Assembly (NCBI GenBank): GCA_964017195.1
Contig: OZ024900.1
Coordinates: forward strand, 28,824,441-28,888,440
Direction of reading: 5' to 3'
Length of the DNA stretch: 64,000 nt
Source: Siderastrea radians
Taxonomy: Eukaryota; Cnidaria; Anthozoa; Scleractinia; Rhizangiidae
Shown: in pieces, positions 47,201-58,850 of the stretch
Position numbering within the stretch: the first letter of the stretch is position 1
Layout of the letters: the number at the start of each line of letters is the position of its first letter
The notes under the pieces: generated by a model
The model's database searches: none
What the model saw: only the letters and a program-made list of their open reading frames with translations
What the model was told of the DNA's origin: nothing
Translations under genes and position numbers: made by a program

Positions 47201-47637
47201 AAATAAATGGAATAAAACAGAGGGGTCACCGAGTTCGTTTTGGAGAAAACGACAACTCATTTCTCTCAACAGCTCAGTTTTCATAGAAAGCCTACCAAGT
47301 TTCGAACGCGCGAGCGCTCGTGCGCGCGCTAATCACGCAAAAATTGATGCGCAGAAAGGATGCGCAATGCAATTGAATGGAATCACCTTAAGTATACAAC
47401 AAGTTCATGCTAAATACCCTCGGTTTGTTGTCCAATCAGAATGCGAGTATTCTTTTACTTATGCGATTCTATTGAATCATAAAGTGCTGCTGAAGAGCTT
47501 TTATTTGCACGGTCATTCTAGAACTTAGACTGTAAAGGGAACGATAGAAAATAGAACAGAGATATTACTTACTTTTGTCAGCCTGGCTAGCGCTGCAAAG
47601 CACCAACAGGCCTAGCAGTAACAATGGCTTCATCATC
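42732..47637 (-). CDS. Secreted PLAT/LH2-domain protein (three exons found, 3' end missing)
   Basis: Exons on the minus strand: 47637-47573 (acceptor CTTTTAACAG just before ATG at 47636, donor AAA/GTAAGT), 44483-44327 (acceptor ATTTTCAG, donor AAG/GTAATT) and 42837-42732 (acceptor CCTTGCTGTAG, donor GTG/GTGAGA). Phases 1 and 2 agree at both joints. The first exon encodes a signal peptide (MMKPLLLLGLLVLC, ending SQA). The next two give most of a PLAT domain: YTVKITTSD, GAGTDAHVKIKLIG, TLDN..HDDFEAGS, then LWRDTNGLMSGWKVEV. PLAT domains bind lipids or proteins and occur in lipoxygenases, polycystins and short secreted cnidarian proteins. The last strands and the stop lie in an exon not found. 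An intron in the 5' leader is implied. Confidence 0.8.
43740..43810. repeat. Fragment of the 13.5-kb hairpin repeat family
   Basis: GCGTGACGAGCCCAAAGAACG and TGTGTAGGAGGCTA resemble the ends at 13550-13595. It lies in the second intron of the PLAT gene. Confidence 0.4.
44230..44262. repeat. (AAAAC)n tract
   Basis: Four AAAAC-type units next to the PLAT exon donor side. Confidence 0.7.
44661..45507. mobile_element. Foldback element with tandem-repeat arms
   Basis: The left arm has repeated words ACTCAGACCCCTCGTATCAC (44700-44880); the right arm has the complement (CGTGATACGAAGGG, GGGGTCTGAG) at 45225-45460. Inside, GCGAAATCTACAGAG...CTACTC at 44938-44975 pairs with 45060-45090. The outermost words CTCCTAA..AGCTTT and AAAGCTTTAGGAG also pair. 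The whole block can fold on itself. It sits in intron 1 of the PLAT gene. Confidence 0.75.
45309..45372. repeat. (TTTTG)n tract inside the foldback
   Basis: Mixed TTTTG/TTG units followed by a G-run at 45388-45396. Confidence 0.75.
45510..47570. other. Rest of PLAT intron 1
   Basis: No further exon seen. A plus-strand frame of 119 codons at 47169-47528 has no domain and lies antisense within the intron; treated as chance. Confidence 0.45.
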
Positions 47638-47639
47638 CT

Positions 47640-50600
47640 GTTAAAAGAGAGTACAGCAAAATTCAACATCGCCTCACTGAAAATAGAGATAAAATGATCT
47701 GATCGCTATTAAATCTTAAATCGCTCTAAAACAAACTGTCAAGGGACAGAAAGCTAAAGCATTTAGAGTGCACTTGTGTATTTACGGCCAGGACGGCCAC
47801 GGTACCGAGGACGTCACAAATAATAGGCAATTATCATGTGGACGACCGATGTTGAGCAAAATATCGTGATTTTTCAGTAGCGAGCAGATCAATTATTTGC
47901 CCATACTGAACGCAGAGCAAATAAACACCGTGTCCGCCTTACAACTGTTTTTCTTCATTTTTTTGTGACAGACACGAGAAAAATAAAATGCAGTACCTAT
48001 TTATTTGCCAAGAAATGTCTGCTTCTGTTAGCAAATACCTCCAAAAAAGTGGAGATGAGTTGCGGACTAGTATATGATGAGACAGATAGAAGCAGCGCTC
48101 TATTTAAAAAAGGAACAAAGACAATTTCCGTGTGAAAGCGAACGTGTTTTGTGCTGGGTGGCTTTCCCTGGTAGATTGTTTACTCCAGACCAGGTTGTGA
48201 CGTTTCAGCGTGAGAGAAAGAGTCACGTGTGGAAAGCGAACGTGTTTTGTGCTGGATGGCTTTCCTCGGCAGATTTACTCCAGACCAGGTTGTGACGTTT
48301 CAGAGTGAAGCGTGCTTTCCACGTGCACTTTTTGGCGCGAGCGTGGTATTGTTCGAAACGCCCAATGAGAAGATCGCGGCAACAAGAGGTTGGCATTTTT
48401 GAGCAAGTTAGTCGGCACACGGGTGATTATGTCGGCAAGAAGCTCGAAACATTGCCGTTTTAGGAGTAGAACGTGCTGGAAAATGGAAATTTTTCGGTGC
48501 TTAGCTGTGTAATGACTATTGATATATCCAAGTTTGAAAAAATGGGAATGTAGGTGGACTATTTCAAGAGCTACGTACTGCTGCTTCACTGAGGGATGCC
48601 GGTAGAACAACAGTGGAAGGGTGCAACCTTCAGGCTTATTAATATTAGTTGTGGCATGAATTTACAAAGACGTTTATTCTCGCTTAAGGCACAGCAAATC
48701 AGGTAGAAAAGCTCATAAATAACGATAAATACAACATATAATGAATCATTTTTGTTGAGAATTTTTTCGTATTTGCGGCAATTGAAGCGGATTTGTTGCA
48801 TTCGCATACATTATATTTTGCCGAGGTTATAATATATGCAAAAAGACACAGGGCTCAAATAGTGAGCTTGGGCTTCCTGAGGTACAACAGGCCAAACTTC
48901 AAAGAAACCGTTTTCCTTCCTTGAAGTAGGTTAATTCTTTGGCCAGTGCATGCCATCACGCTCTTGACACTACATAACATTTTTTATTAACCAACGTTGG
49001 AACACGTGAGTTTTTATTAAAATGTGGATATCTTGCCATCTGGCAAGGAGACTGGCTCACCCAAACTCTGTGAACAAATTTTTTAGATAAAAAAATATCT
49101 TTATATCCATATTCGGAGTGTTTTCTGCACTCTCAAAGTAACCGTGTACCGAAACCGTGGCTGAAACAATAACACTTTTGTTTTTAATTCCAGTAAAATA
49201 CAGTGCCATGTGCATAGCTACGTTTTAAGGCTCGTTTTAAGGCTCGGTGTTTTCTAACGATTAAACATTGCATGTTATCCATTGTCTTATAAAAATGGAG
49301 CCTGCAAAATATTTGGAAAAATCTGTAGCGCCAAAAACAAGAAATTATTTGAATTGGGTCCAGTGCAACCCTGCCATAAGTGTTTCTACGTGGATAACGC
49401 TCAACAGTCCGTAAAGGGACCCAATTCAAAGCACATCCTTTTCTACTGATAACCCGACGTTCCACATGAACGACAATTATAAAGCGGTAACTTAGATCTT
49501 GGGAGTATTGTGTAGACATACTGCGATCCACGACGACCGTCGCCCACACAAAGCCCCCATGCGAAAATCTTCACCCAAAACACACTGGGAGTAATGAATG
49601 ACCAGACACCAAAAACTAGATGCCAATCTACCAAAGCAACCTTTTTTATTTAGGTGTGTCTCTTTAATGATTTTTATTTTTTAGGTAGAAAGCTTCACCC
49701 TGGAAACCTTCTCAGAATTAGTTGCTTTTCCAAAAGAAGAAAAGAGGTTTTTTTTCAGACGAACAGAAAAAATTAATTTCGATCAAGTGGGACCGTTTGG
49801 ATTTGAAATTTATGCGTTTTGTCCGCATTTAGCTCGTATTTGACTAAAGCACCTGCAATATGCGTAGGCCTGGTTAGCCGGGTGATCTTTGCGTAACCGT
49901 TTACATGAGAAAAAGGTAGCTCGTCTTAGAGGATGACCCCGACATTCGCAAGCAGAGAGGGTGACCCGGGTAGACTAGGAACCCTGTCAAGCATGAAAAC
50001 ACGTCAATACGCATGACAAGTTAGCTCGCGCGGTGGAGATCGAAGGTGGGTGAACAGGATCAGCAGTCATTACTGCGTTTCCAATATGATACATTGTAAA
50101 CAAAAACTGCATTCTCCAAATTCACTATTAAAAAAAGACGATATACAGCTGTTACATGGCGATAACAAGAATTAGCTCTTGTTACCGAGGAGAAAAACCT
50201 TTGGTTCGGGATGCCTTTGATAAAATATAATGCTGTATCATCTTGAAGATCAACCGTTTAAATCATCGTTTTTCTAATAGTCAGTAAAAAGCGGGCCCTG
50301 GTTACTCGCTGCTCGCCGCACCTGCTCTCGTCTGAATATGAGAAAAACAAGAGACTGCTCACATTCTAATGGTTTTCAGCCTACAATAGTCTTAACGATG
50401 GTTCGACGTTCCATATTCGTTCAGGTTCGACTTTTGACGTTGAAATTTATATCCATTAGACCTTCATACGATAAGCTCATTCAGATCCTTTATTCTTTAT
50501 TGCTTGATGGTAAAAAATACTTTCCACTGTCGGTTTCCGATTTTGTCATTCTAGATCTGCACCTAGCACTTACAGATGGTTGAAAAAATGTCAGGACTGA

Positions 50601-50690
50601 TCACTTTGTACTTTTCACTCCTTTTTACGGGGTTCATCTAATTTCATCAATATAATTTACCCTTTTTTTTTAAAGTCTTAAACCCTGAGA
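47640..50690. other. Region upstream of the PLAT gene, no gene recognised
   Basis: It should contain the PLAT promoter and first leader exon, but no TATA box or donor could be singled out. Frames of 111 and 121 codons on the minus strand (48275-48610, 49184-49549) have no recognisable domain. Confidence 0.4.
48125..48308. repeat. Two-copy direct repeat of about 75 bases
   Basis: AAAGCGAACGTGTTTTGTGC ... TTTACTCCAGACCAGG TTGTGACGTTTCAG occurs at 48134-48211 and again at 48235-48304, with a small deletion in the second copy. Confidence 0.8.
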
Positions 50691-50699
50691 AAATCACAG

Positions 50700-52510
50700 G
50701 TATTGCTTGGGTAGCAACAAACCATCTACACTGGTTGTCTTTCTTACCTAGAGAATAAGGCCTGGATTTAAACAACCCATCCGATCTGGTTGCCTTTCTA
50801 GTCTATATCATAAGGCCCCGGGTAACACATCAAAACATCCAAACCGGTTGCCTTTCTTGCCTAGATCATTGAAGCCCTGGGTAACACAACAAACCATCCT
50901 AAACGATTGCCTCTCTTGTCTAGATCCCAAGGCCTTGGGTAATTAACACAACAAGCCATCCAAACCCGTTGCCTTCCTTGCCTAGATAACAAGGCCTTGG
51001 ATAACACAACAGACCATCCAAACAGGTTGCCTTTCTTGCCTAGATCATATCATAAGGCCTGGAGCAACACATCAAACCATCCAACTGGTTGCCTTACTTG
51101 CTTAGATCACAAGGCCTTAGGTAACGCAACAACCCATCCAAACCGGTTGCCTTTCTTGCCTAAATCCTTAGGTCTAGGGCAACACATCAAACTATCCGAA
51201 GAGGTTGCTTTACTTGCCTATATCACAAAGTTTTAGATAACACAACAAACTATCCAAACCGGTTATCCCACTTGCCTAGACGATAAGGGCTGGGATAACA
51301 CAACAAACCATCCAAAAAGGATGCCTTTCTTGCCAAGATCATCATGGCCTTGAGTAACGGGACAAACCATCCAAAAAGGTGTCTTTCTTGCCTAGATCCT
51401 CAAGCCTTTGATGGCCAACAAACCATCCAAATCGATTGCCTTTTTGCCTAAATCATAAGGCCTTGGGTAGCACAACCACCCATCCAAACAGGTTGCCTTT
51501 CAATTTCTTCCCTAGATTATCAGGCCTTCGGTACCCCACCAAACCATTCAAACCGGTTGCCTTACATGCCTAGATCATAAAGTATTGAGTAACACAACAA
51601 ACCATCCAAATCGGTTGCCTACCCTGCCTAGATCACAAGTCCTTGGATGACCAACAAACAATGAAAAATGTTGCCTTACTCGCCTAAAAGATCATAAAGC
51701 CTTGGGTAACACATTAAACCATGCAAACCGGTCACCTTTCTTGTCTAGATCACAAGGCCTTTGATACTGCAACAAACCATCCAAACCGGCTGTCTCCCTT
51801 GCCTAGATCACAAGTCTCTGGATGACCAACAAACAATAAAAAAAGGTTGCCTTACTTGCCTAAAAGATCGTCAGGCCTTGGGTAACACATCAAACCATGC
51901 AAACCGGTTACCTTTCTTGTCTAGATCACAAGGCCTTGGATAATGCAGCAAACTATCCAAACCGGTTGCCTTACATGCTTAGATCATAAGGCCTTGGGAA
52001 ACACATCAATTCATTCAAACAGGTTGCTCTTCTTACCTAGATCTTAAGGTCCTGGGTAACACAACAAACCAACCTAACTGGTTGCCTTTCTTGCCTAGAT
52101 CATAAGGCCTTGGGTAACACAACAAGTCATCAAAACCGGTTGCCCTCTTTACCTAGATCACAAGGCCTCGGGTAACAACAAAACATCCAAACTGATTGCC
52201 TTTCTTTTCTAGACCATAAGGCCTTGAATGACACAACAAAACATCGAAACCCACTACCTTTCTTACCTAGATGTTAAGGCCTTGGATAACACAAGAAACC
52301 ATCCTAACTGGTTGCCTTTCATGCCTAGATCATAAGGCCTGGGACAGCACAACAAACCATCCAAACAGGTTGCTCACCTGCCCAGATCATAACGCCTTGG
52401 ATAATAGAACAAACCATCCAAACCGGTTGCCTTTCTTGCCTTTATCATAAGGCCTTGGACAACACAAAAAAACATCTGAACTGGTTGTCTTTCTTGGCTG
52501 GATCACAAAG
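50700..52510. repeat. 58-bp minisatellite, about 31 units
   Basis: Units of about 58 bases with CAACAAACCATCCAAACCGG, TTGCCTTTCTTGCCTAGATC and AAGGCCTTGGGTAACA. Copies differ by 5-20 percent. The palindrome AACCGGTT, the core site of Grainyhead/CP2-type factors, is exact in eight units and nearly so in others. No coding frame runs through. Confidence 0.95.
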
Positions 52511-52649
52511 TTAACGACTAGGGGTTTTCGCCGCGGTCTATTCATTTCGGCTCACGACACTGTGGTCCGTTCGTCAAGGTGACGTTGCCGAAATGAATTC
52601 CATTGCAGAAAGTTAACCACTGTAGATTAGCGCTCAACCTTGGACTTAC

Positions 52650-52766
52650 CTTGTGTAAAAATCGTGAGGTATCCAGGTCCTCCTGACCTTTGTGATTAAG
52701 TGCTGAAGAGAAGTGAGGAACCACGCAAGTAATCCCGCAGGCTTGGTGCATTTCTGCCGGCAGCAT
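52650..52766 (-). CDS. Candidate first or internal exon, unknown protein
   Basis: ATG at 52766-52764 followed by 39 codons to a perfect donor AAG/GTAAGT at 52650. The reading includes two Cys (ACGITC) and a polar end (EDLDTSRFLHK). The frame is open a few codons upstream of the ATG. No downstream exon was found; the next 1.9 kb is the minisatellite. Confidence 0.4.
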
Positions 52767-52853
52767 TTTAAATAGAATTAAAGCTATGTTTCATCGATCG
52801 CTTTTAACTCTTGAAGCGTACTTTCTCTTCACATTTCTCACAGTCTGTGAGAT

Positions 52854-53135
52854 TTATTTGGTGTCTCTGTAGAATATGCCATTTGTACTCAAATTGGCAG
52901 AGGTGGTTACTCCTCTGCAGATCTTGAAAGTCTCAATCACATCATTAATGCCATTTCTGTTGTGGGAATTCGGGGCGACGAACTCCTCGATCGGGGTGTA
53001 TTTTATTTTTTGTTGCTTGTTAGCATCGCTGCGGCGACCGGCAACCCTAGGTAAAACGAGAGACTGCACTGTTTTCTTACTGTACGTGCATGTAAACGCA
53101 CTTTTCGCCATAAATCCGCTTTGACCGCAGCACAA
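52854..53135 (-). CDS. Open terminal segment, unknown protein
   Basis: A minus-strand frame open for about 93 codons to a stop at 52854. The last 50 codons look protein-like (PIEEFVAPNSHNRNG, VIETFKICRG). Possible acceptors are at TTTACCTAG (about 53050). It may be the last exon of a gene upstream on the minus strand. No family recognised. Confidence 0.3.
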   Translation of the reverse strand: MCCGQSGFMAKSAFTCTYSKKTVQSLVLPRVAGRRSDANKQQKIKYTPIEEFVAPNSHNRNGINDVIETFKICRGVTTSANLSTNGIFYRDTK

Positions 53136-53344
53136 TATCTTAACTTGGCAGAGGGAAACGTGGACGTTTTGTCTCTAGAACAGAGACCGCAGGGGAAAAA
53201 GCGCGAATGGAGCCCCTCCTGCATACCTTTTGTACATTTAAAAAAGAAAGGGTTAAAAGTTTCGAAATTGGTAGCTTGATCCTTAACCAGTGTGTAGTTT
53301 CCCTATTATTTTTATGTGAATATTGACGGCCTTTAGTCCGCCTG

Positions 53345-53480
53345 CAGATGGCCTAAGGATGTACCTTTCTACAAGCTTCTTCGTGTGTATTCTGTAAATA
53401 GGGCAGCTGCCGAACGATCATTCTCGCTGCTAGCTATGTAACTAAACTTAACAAGAAAGACAATTAGTGGGTATGACATC
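53345..53480 (+). pseudogene. Possible hAT transposase C-terminal relic
   Basis: A frame reads YKLLRVYSVN.AAAERSFS followed by a stop and then a short basic stretch. AERSFS near the C-terminus is typical of the hAT dimerisation region. Only about 40 codons remain. Confidence 0.35.
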
Positions 53481-54192
53481 GCCGATGAGGTATTCTTACC
53501 AAGAGAAGGGATTGTTCACTCAAGATGCTTTTGCTTATAACGCGCGAATCTGGCTTTTAGATATTGAAAATGGCTCGGATATACAGTGAAGGGGAAATTC
53601 TTTGGCCGCAAAATTAAGTGACATTTCTAGAAATACTTTCTTTGTTATGAGTTTTAAAGAAGCCCTCCAACAGACGAGAAAATTGCAAAAAAACTAATTT
53701 TTTGGTTTACACTCATTCAATAGGGTCTGTATGCGTAAGAAATTTGGCGCTAATGTGCTACGTTGAAAGTGACAAAAAGTATTAATTATGCTGATCAAAC
53801 TAATTTTGGTCATTAAGGCTTTTAACAAAACGTGTGATAAAGAACATTGAGGTGGTTTACCAGTTACAAGAAAAAAAAATCCGAACAACAATTCAGTTGA
53901 GAGGTAATTCCGCTTTCCCGGTTGGGACGTTTCAAATGGAAATTAGCCGAATGTAGCCGACGCCATTTGGACTACTAAAAAGTTCATGCCAAAATCTATG
54001 TTTTAGACTGCGAGTAGTCTCTTATTTTGGCGATTCCAGCGAAATACAGGCGCGCGAGAAAAAATCGGCTCCCGCGAGAAGACGCGCCACCAGGAGGGGC
54101 GCCGAAAGTACCTATTATTTTAACTTAGATGTCAAAAAACAAATGAACAAAGCTATCATTTCCTTGTTCCTCGGCCGATCTTTTCTATACAG

Positions 54193-54688
54193 AATTTTAG
54201 AGGCACCAGAAAAGGCTTTAAATGCCCACACAAGAAGGCCGGAGAAGGTATTTATATCGGTGTGAATGGTTACACCATGCTAATGGGCAAGTTTCTTTGT
54301 TCCATTTTATAGGTTGTAAAATTGGAGCTAACCTTCACTTGCTTCAAAACATAGAGCAATAAAATAACAAACTCAAGTTGCCTCCCTCGTCAGTTTAACC
54401 GGAAGAACAATTGACTGACTTGTACGTACAAAGTGTTAATGGAGATAAACGTAACTTACTATTCAGACGAGTTCCAGAATTCTTTTCTCAGTCTTTGGTG
54501 AGATATTAGCCTTCGTTATTAGCTGGGCTCTGGAGACAGAACTGATGTGATCTATGGATTTCTTTCCCTTTTGAGAGAACATAAATAGATTTAATTGGTT
54601 TTTGAATTAATAACAATAATAATAATACGTATTTAGGAGCATCCTACGTAGTCTCGATGCTCTTACAATAATAATAAACATTTATAGC

Positions 54689-54721
<33 letters not shown>

Positions 54722-57700
54722 GTTACAACGGAATATGAAACAAATCAAAAATAACATTTTAAGAATCCCAACTGGCAGGAGGCAGACCAGTTGTCTATTT
54801 ACAATGCGTGGAACTACCGAAAACAAATCCAGCTAGTTGTCAGAGCGGGACTTGAACCCGGGGCCTCCGGATTATAAGTCCAGCGCCCTAACCACTAGGC
54901 CAAGCCGCCTCCTCCAGGTAAAACTTAAAGGGCGGTGTATATAATTACCCAATTATACCCCGTTGCAGTGCATGGTTTAACAGAGAGCAGAGGTAGAAGG
55001 AAACGTGGCTTTAATTGGCATAACATTATATTTATTTGTTTTATGCACGTATTTGCTTATACCACCATCGGCATCGATACTAATGGTTTAAAGCAGGAAG
55101 CTTATCGTTCAATTTACCAAAACGATCCAGTAAATTTCTGTCGTTAATTAATTTTCATTTGCGATGAAGAGTACGTTACATTTTAACTTGATGCCATTTG
55201 GGTTGAGATGAAATGCATGACCTTTAACTTGACAGCGTTTCTAAGTAAAAATACAGCACGTGGTGGAATGCATCAGTTAAAAGCTGTTTTTTGAGCAGAA
55301 CTTACCTTTAATTGAAACACCTCTTATCGATGTGATGGATAGCAGACGAGCATTAAAGCGATAGGATATTTTTCTTGATCTATCTTCTTGCAGAGCTTGC
55401 GGAGGAACGCGCGTTAGAACCGAACCAACCAAGATTACGAAGACAGTTCGTCGGCCTATTTGCCAGTACTTTGGAACTACTGAGAGGTAAAAACTTTAAT
55501 CCGTTAATATGAACGAAAAGATAATTTAACTTTTGTCAAGATGAGATCGCGAATCTTTTATTCGTTACTCGTTTGCATTTGGCAAGAGCCCAGGGCGAAA
55601 ATATGGCTAATACAGTCAGGGTTAATTTGGTTCGTGCGACTTAGCACAAGGGTCAAACAAGTGTGTTTTAAGGCTTCCCTAAGTTAAAATAATAGGTATT
55701 GGTGGAAAAGATAAATAGAAAACTTCCCGGGAACATGACTGGAAAAGAAGGTAAAAATAGACTTTTTTTTTCAGACAAGATAACGACATGAGCAACTGAT
55801 GATATAAAACTTAACAACCAACATATATCACTTCTTATACGTATACCTGCCTAAATTCTAGTTGAACACACTCAAGTTCACAATTACCAAAGATCACGCT
55901 TAATTCTTAGTTGAAATCATTCAAAAGACGATGATTTGTTTTTATTTATTTTTGCCAGGTGATAGTTATAATCATAGTTTAATGTGGGCCATTGGAGGAT
56001 TAAGTAGTAAAATTGTATTTGATATCTCTGACTCTAACAATTACGTTGCATAAATTTTTGCAGCTACACTTCTCATCACAGTGGAAGCCCCAGCTTTGTG
56101 TCTTTTAACTGTTTTTCTGTAACCCAGCTCAGCTTAGCCTAGGAGTGCAAAAATTATTTTGGAGTTGCCGATTTGCTTGTCAACAGTTCTAACAAAAATA
56201 CAAAAGCTGGCACATTTTAGCCATTTGGTGGTCGTCAAATTTGTGGTTAATGATTAAAATGTAGGCCATTTAGCCCCAATGCTTTATCCCAAATATTGTA
56301 TCTTTCTTGCACAATTACGTATACGAGACAAACATTGTTGCGAAACTTCTTATGGCACAAGAAGTTTAAGTTACCCTTTGCTTTTGACTAATGGTGACTT
56401 GTGATGAATTTTGGTATTGAAAATCACCTCACCTTTCTCAGGTTTTAAGATTGACTTTTAACTATTATTATATATTGTTTCATTAACCCCAGCAGTCAGA
56501 AAATATATCAAAAATATTTGGAGAAAAGGTGTTTAGCCTTATTATGGGAGATTCAATTCGTGTAAGGCTAAACTTCCAATTAGACCCGCATTTGTCGGTG
56601 TTAGTCTCGTTGATTTGTGAAAAATGGAGACGACTGCCTAAGTTAAGTTCAAATTTTACTCTTTCTTTTCTCTTTCACGACATGTATTGTCCGTTTATGT
56701 TACTGACACCAACACCGATAAAAGACATGCAAATTTTGTGAGAAAACAGGATACCAGGGTATTTGTGGACAAGATTTCATAAGCACTGATGTTTTTTCAT
56801 GCTTATAATTTTTCCATGCTTACTTTACGAAAAGAAAAAGCATAAACCAAGGAAACTCAGTTTTAGGTCCTTTAACGTAAAATTGAATTATATACTGAAA
56901 TAAAAATTAATAATTTGAAAAACCTCGCGCGAAAAGGCCTTCGCAATCGATTGACGGTTCAAACAACAATATTTGGTGCGTTAACCAAATATTTATTTTA
57001 TTAGTTCTGTGTTCTTTCTTTGATATACTTACGGTAACTGAAGATCTTTGTAAAGTTTGATGGAAAAAAATATAGGAACATTTAAGCGTTTGCGGTAAAA
57101 CATTCGGCCGTTCAGGTTAAAATATCGCTCTTTGATAGCAACAATACCTGCTGCCCTTCTTTGTCGCTTTAGCTACAAGGAATCGAAATGCAGTTTTGTA
57201 GCAAGTACTTTGTTAAGAAGCGTCAGTGATGTAACCTTCGGGAAGACGCAGTAGCGGCGAGGACAAAAACTTGTTTTCTGGCTCATGGTAGTTACACAAA
57301 CAAACCAAGAAAATGAGGAGACGACCAAATATTTATTTAAAAAATGATTTTGGCAATACTCAAACACAAATGGATTCGTAAAACATTGGAACATATTTCA
57401 GGTAGAATTTTACCTTGCGCCTGACTACGGGTTTAAATAGCTGCATTTGAAGATTTCGTTTTAAACTAGAAAGCAGGCTCCTCAGAAAAAAGGACGAGAC
57501 AAAAGACATACAATACAATCCGTCTAAAACTTATTATTTTCCGATACAACGGTGCTAGGAAACAAGTTTGCTCTTACTTCATTTTCTAGTGATTTGGGCA
57601 CGTATCCTGCCCATGTCTTGAATGACTTTGTATTTGAAGATGAAGTTTGTTGAAAACGTTTGTTTTGCTCTGCCATCTATGAGCATTGGTATTACGTTTT

Positions 57701-58282
57701 GAACACATGCTGGCGAAGGAATTCTTTAAGACTTTCTTCCCGAGAAAGGGCATTGTCGCATTATCACTATTCGTCTCATAAAATAAGTGCAGCGAGAAGT
57801 GCGTTTAATTCTAGCAACTTTTCTCCCCACTGTTCGAAGACATCTCAGGAACGTTTACTGACTAGACATACTTGGAAAACAGAAATATAATACAAGCTTA
57901 CCACTGCAAATACTGAATTCTCCCTCTTTCCTTTCAGTTTGGGTTCTCGGCAAAGGCAGAACTGAAAATGAAATGATCTGTCAGGCTCTAACAGTAAAAT
58001 CCCTAATTATTCATTAACAGAATTTGTTTCTGACAGATGAAAGTTTATCAATGGATGTCGTAATTTGTTAAGTGCAAGTATGCCTGGCCCATTATTCCTA
58101 ATTTCTGCTCTCAAATAATTAACTAGCGGAGAAAAAAAATTTTCAGCCTCTGGAGGCCGTAAAATATATCAAAACATGTTGAGCTTGCTTTTATTTCAGA
58201 TGAAAACCTACGGCAGAAAATTGTTCAACTTATCGTGGGAGATTTAAACACCCAATTAGACCATTACTTGTTCACCGAGTAA
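54193..58282 (+). CDS. Unknown helical protein, three 3' exons
   Basis: Exons 54193-54247 (acceptor TTCTATACAG, donor AAG/GTATTT), 55394-55486 (acceptor TTCTTGCAG, donor GAG/GTAAAA) and 58200-58282 (acceptor TTATTTCAG, stop TAA) join with agreeing phases 1 and 1. The last two carry the clearest coding signal: a charged start (EERALEPNQPRLRRQF), FASTLELLR, then ENLRQKIVQLIVGDLNTQL and a stop. The first is short and basic with one Cys and is less certain. Upstream exons were not found. The product is predicted helical without membrane span; no family is recognised. Decayed copies of the last exon occur downstream. Confidence 0.5.
54600..54915 (-). mobile_element. tRNA-headed SINE with (AAT)n end
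   Basis: On the minus strand it starts near 54915 with GGCTTGGCCTAGTGGTTAGG (box A) and GGGTTCAAGTCCC (box B); the anticodon arm pairs well but the acceptor stem does not, so it is not a functional tRNA. The body with GCGCGCATTTTC...AAATGCGCG and an AAT-rich end runs to about 54605. It lies in the first intron of the helical-protein gene. Confidence 0.75.
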
Positions 58283-58850
58283 AAAAGCCTTATCAGTACA
58301 TGAAAAATAATGAAAGCAATAGTTAAAATGTCAATTTTTTTGGGCCTTTCCCTCTTGAATTTTTTATTAATACAACTGACATCATACACATTTACAACAG
58401 CAAACCAAATGTCCGAGTAGCTAGGCATTTGTGGGGAAGATTCCTTGACTACTAACTTTTTGAAAGCTCAACAGATTATTATTCAACGCCATTTTCAGGA
58501 AAAGATAACGCAAAGTCCAAGGACATTTTTAGATCCTCAATGTCGAAATAACAACATCGCACGAAAAGACCTTCTTGAACGAAGGTTGTCTTCTACAGGT
58601 GACTGCCTGATTATTGGGTGTGTTGACTAATTATTCATCATTTTTATTAGATCAACTGAATTGTTTTCTTGATAACTCAAACAAAAGATCTTCAGGCAGT
58701 TGATGTAAATTTACGTTTTCAAACATTTGTGGGTTAGCAGTAAAAAGTTCCGCCATTTAAAGATCATTACTTGATGGGAAAAATCTATCTGCCCTTCTTT
58801 GTCGATTTATGGTTTAAGTTTCAAGCCCTTTTCGGTTGGCAGTTTATATT
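55935..58850 (+). repeat. Tandem segmental duplication, unit A
   Basis: The first of three direct units. Diagnostic starts are GGTGATAGTTATAATCATAG (55959), matched at 58857 (B) and 61700 (C). A and B align along about 2.9 kb at roughly 85-90 percent. The unit carries the intact last exon at 58200 and an older, decayed version of it near 56510-56610, so each unit is itself built from two related halves. Confidence 0.85.
56515..56605 (+). pseudogene. Decayed copy of the last exon (unit A, older half)
   Basis: GTTTAGCCTTATTATGGGAG ...CCAATTAGACCCGCATTTG aligns with the intact exon words TTCAACTTATCGTGGGAG and CCAATTAGACCATTACTTG. The acceptor is gone and there is a 12-15 base insertion. Confidence 0.5.

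Noticed and set aside
47169..47528. 119-codon plus-strand frame
   Set aside because: No domain, antisense in the PLAT intron and partly over GC-alternating low-complexity sequence.
49184..49549. 121-codon minus-strand frame
   Set aside because: No domain, no signal peptide, no splice or promoter support; basic composition as in random frames.
50700..52510. CRISPR-like array
   Set aside because: Units repeat without unique spacers, and the context is eukaryotic.
54825..54912. Genuine tRNA gene on the minus strand
   Set aside because: Boxes A and B and the anticodon arm are good, but the acceptor stem does not pair and a SINE body follows.
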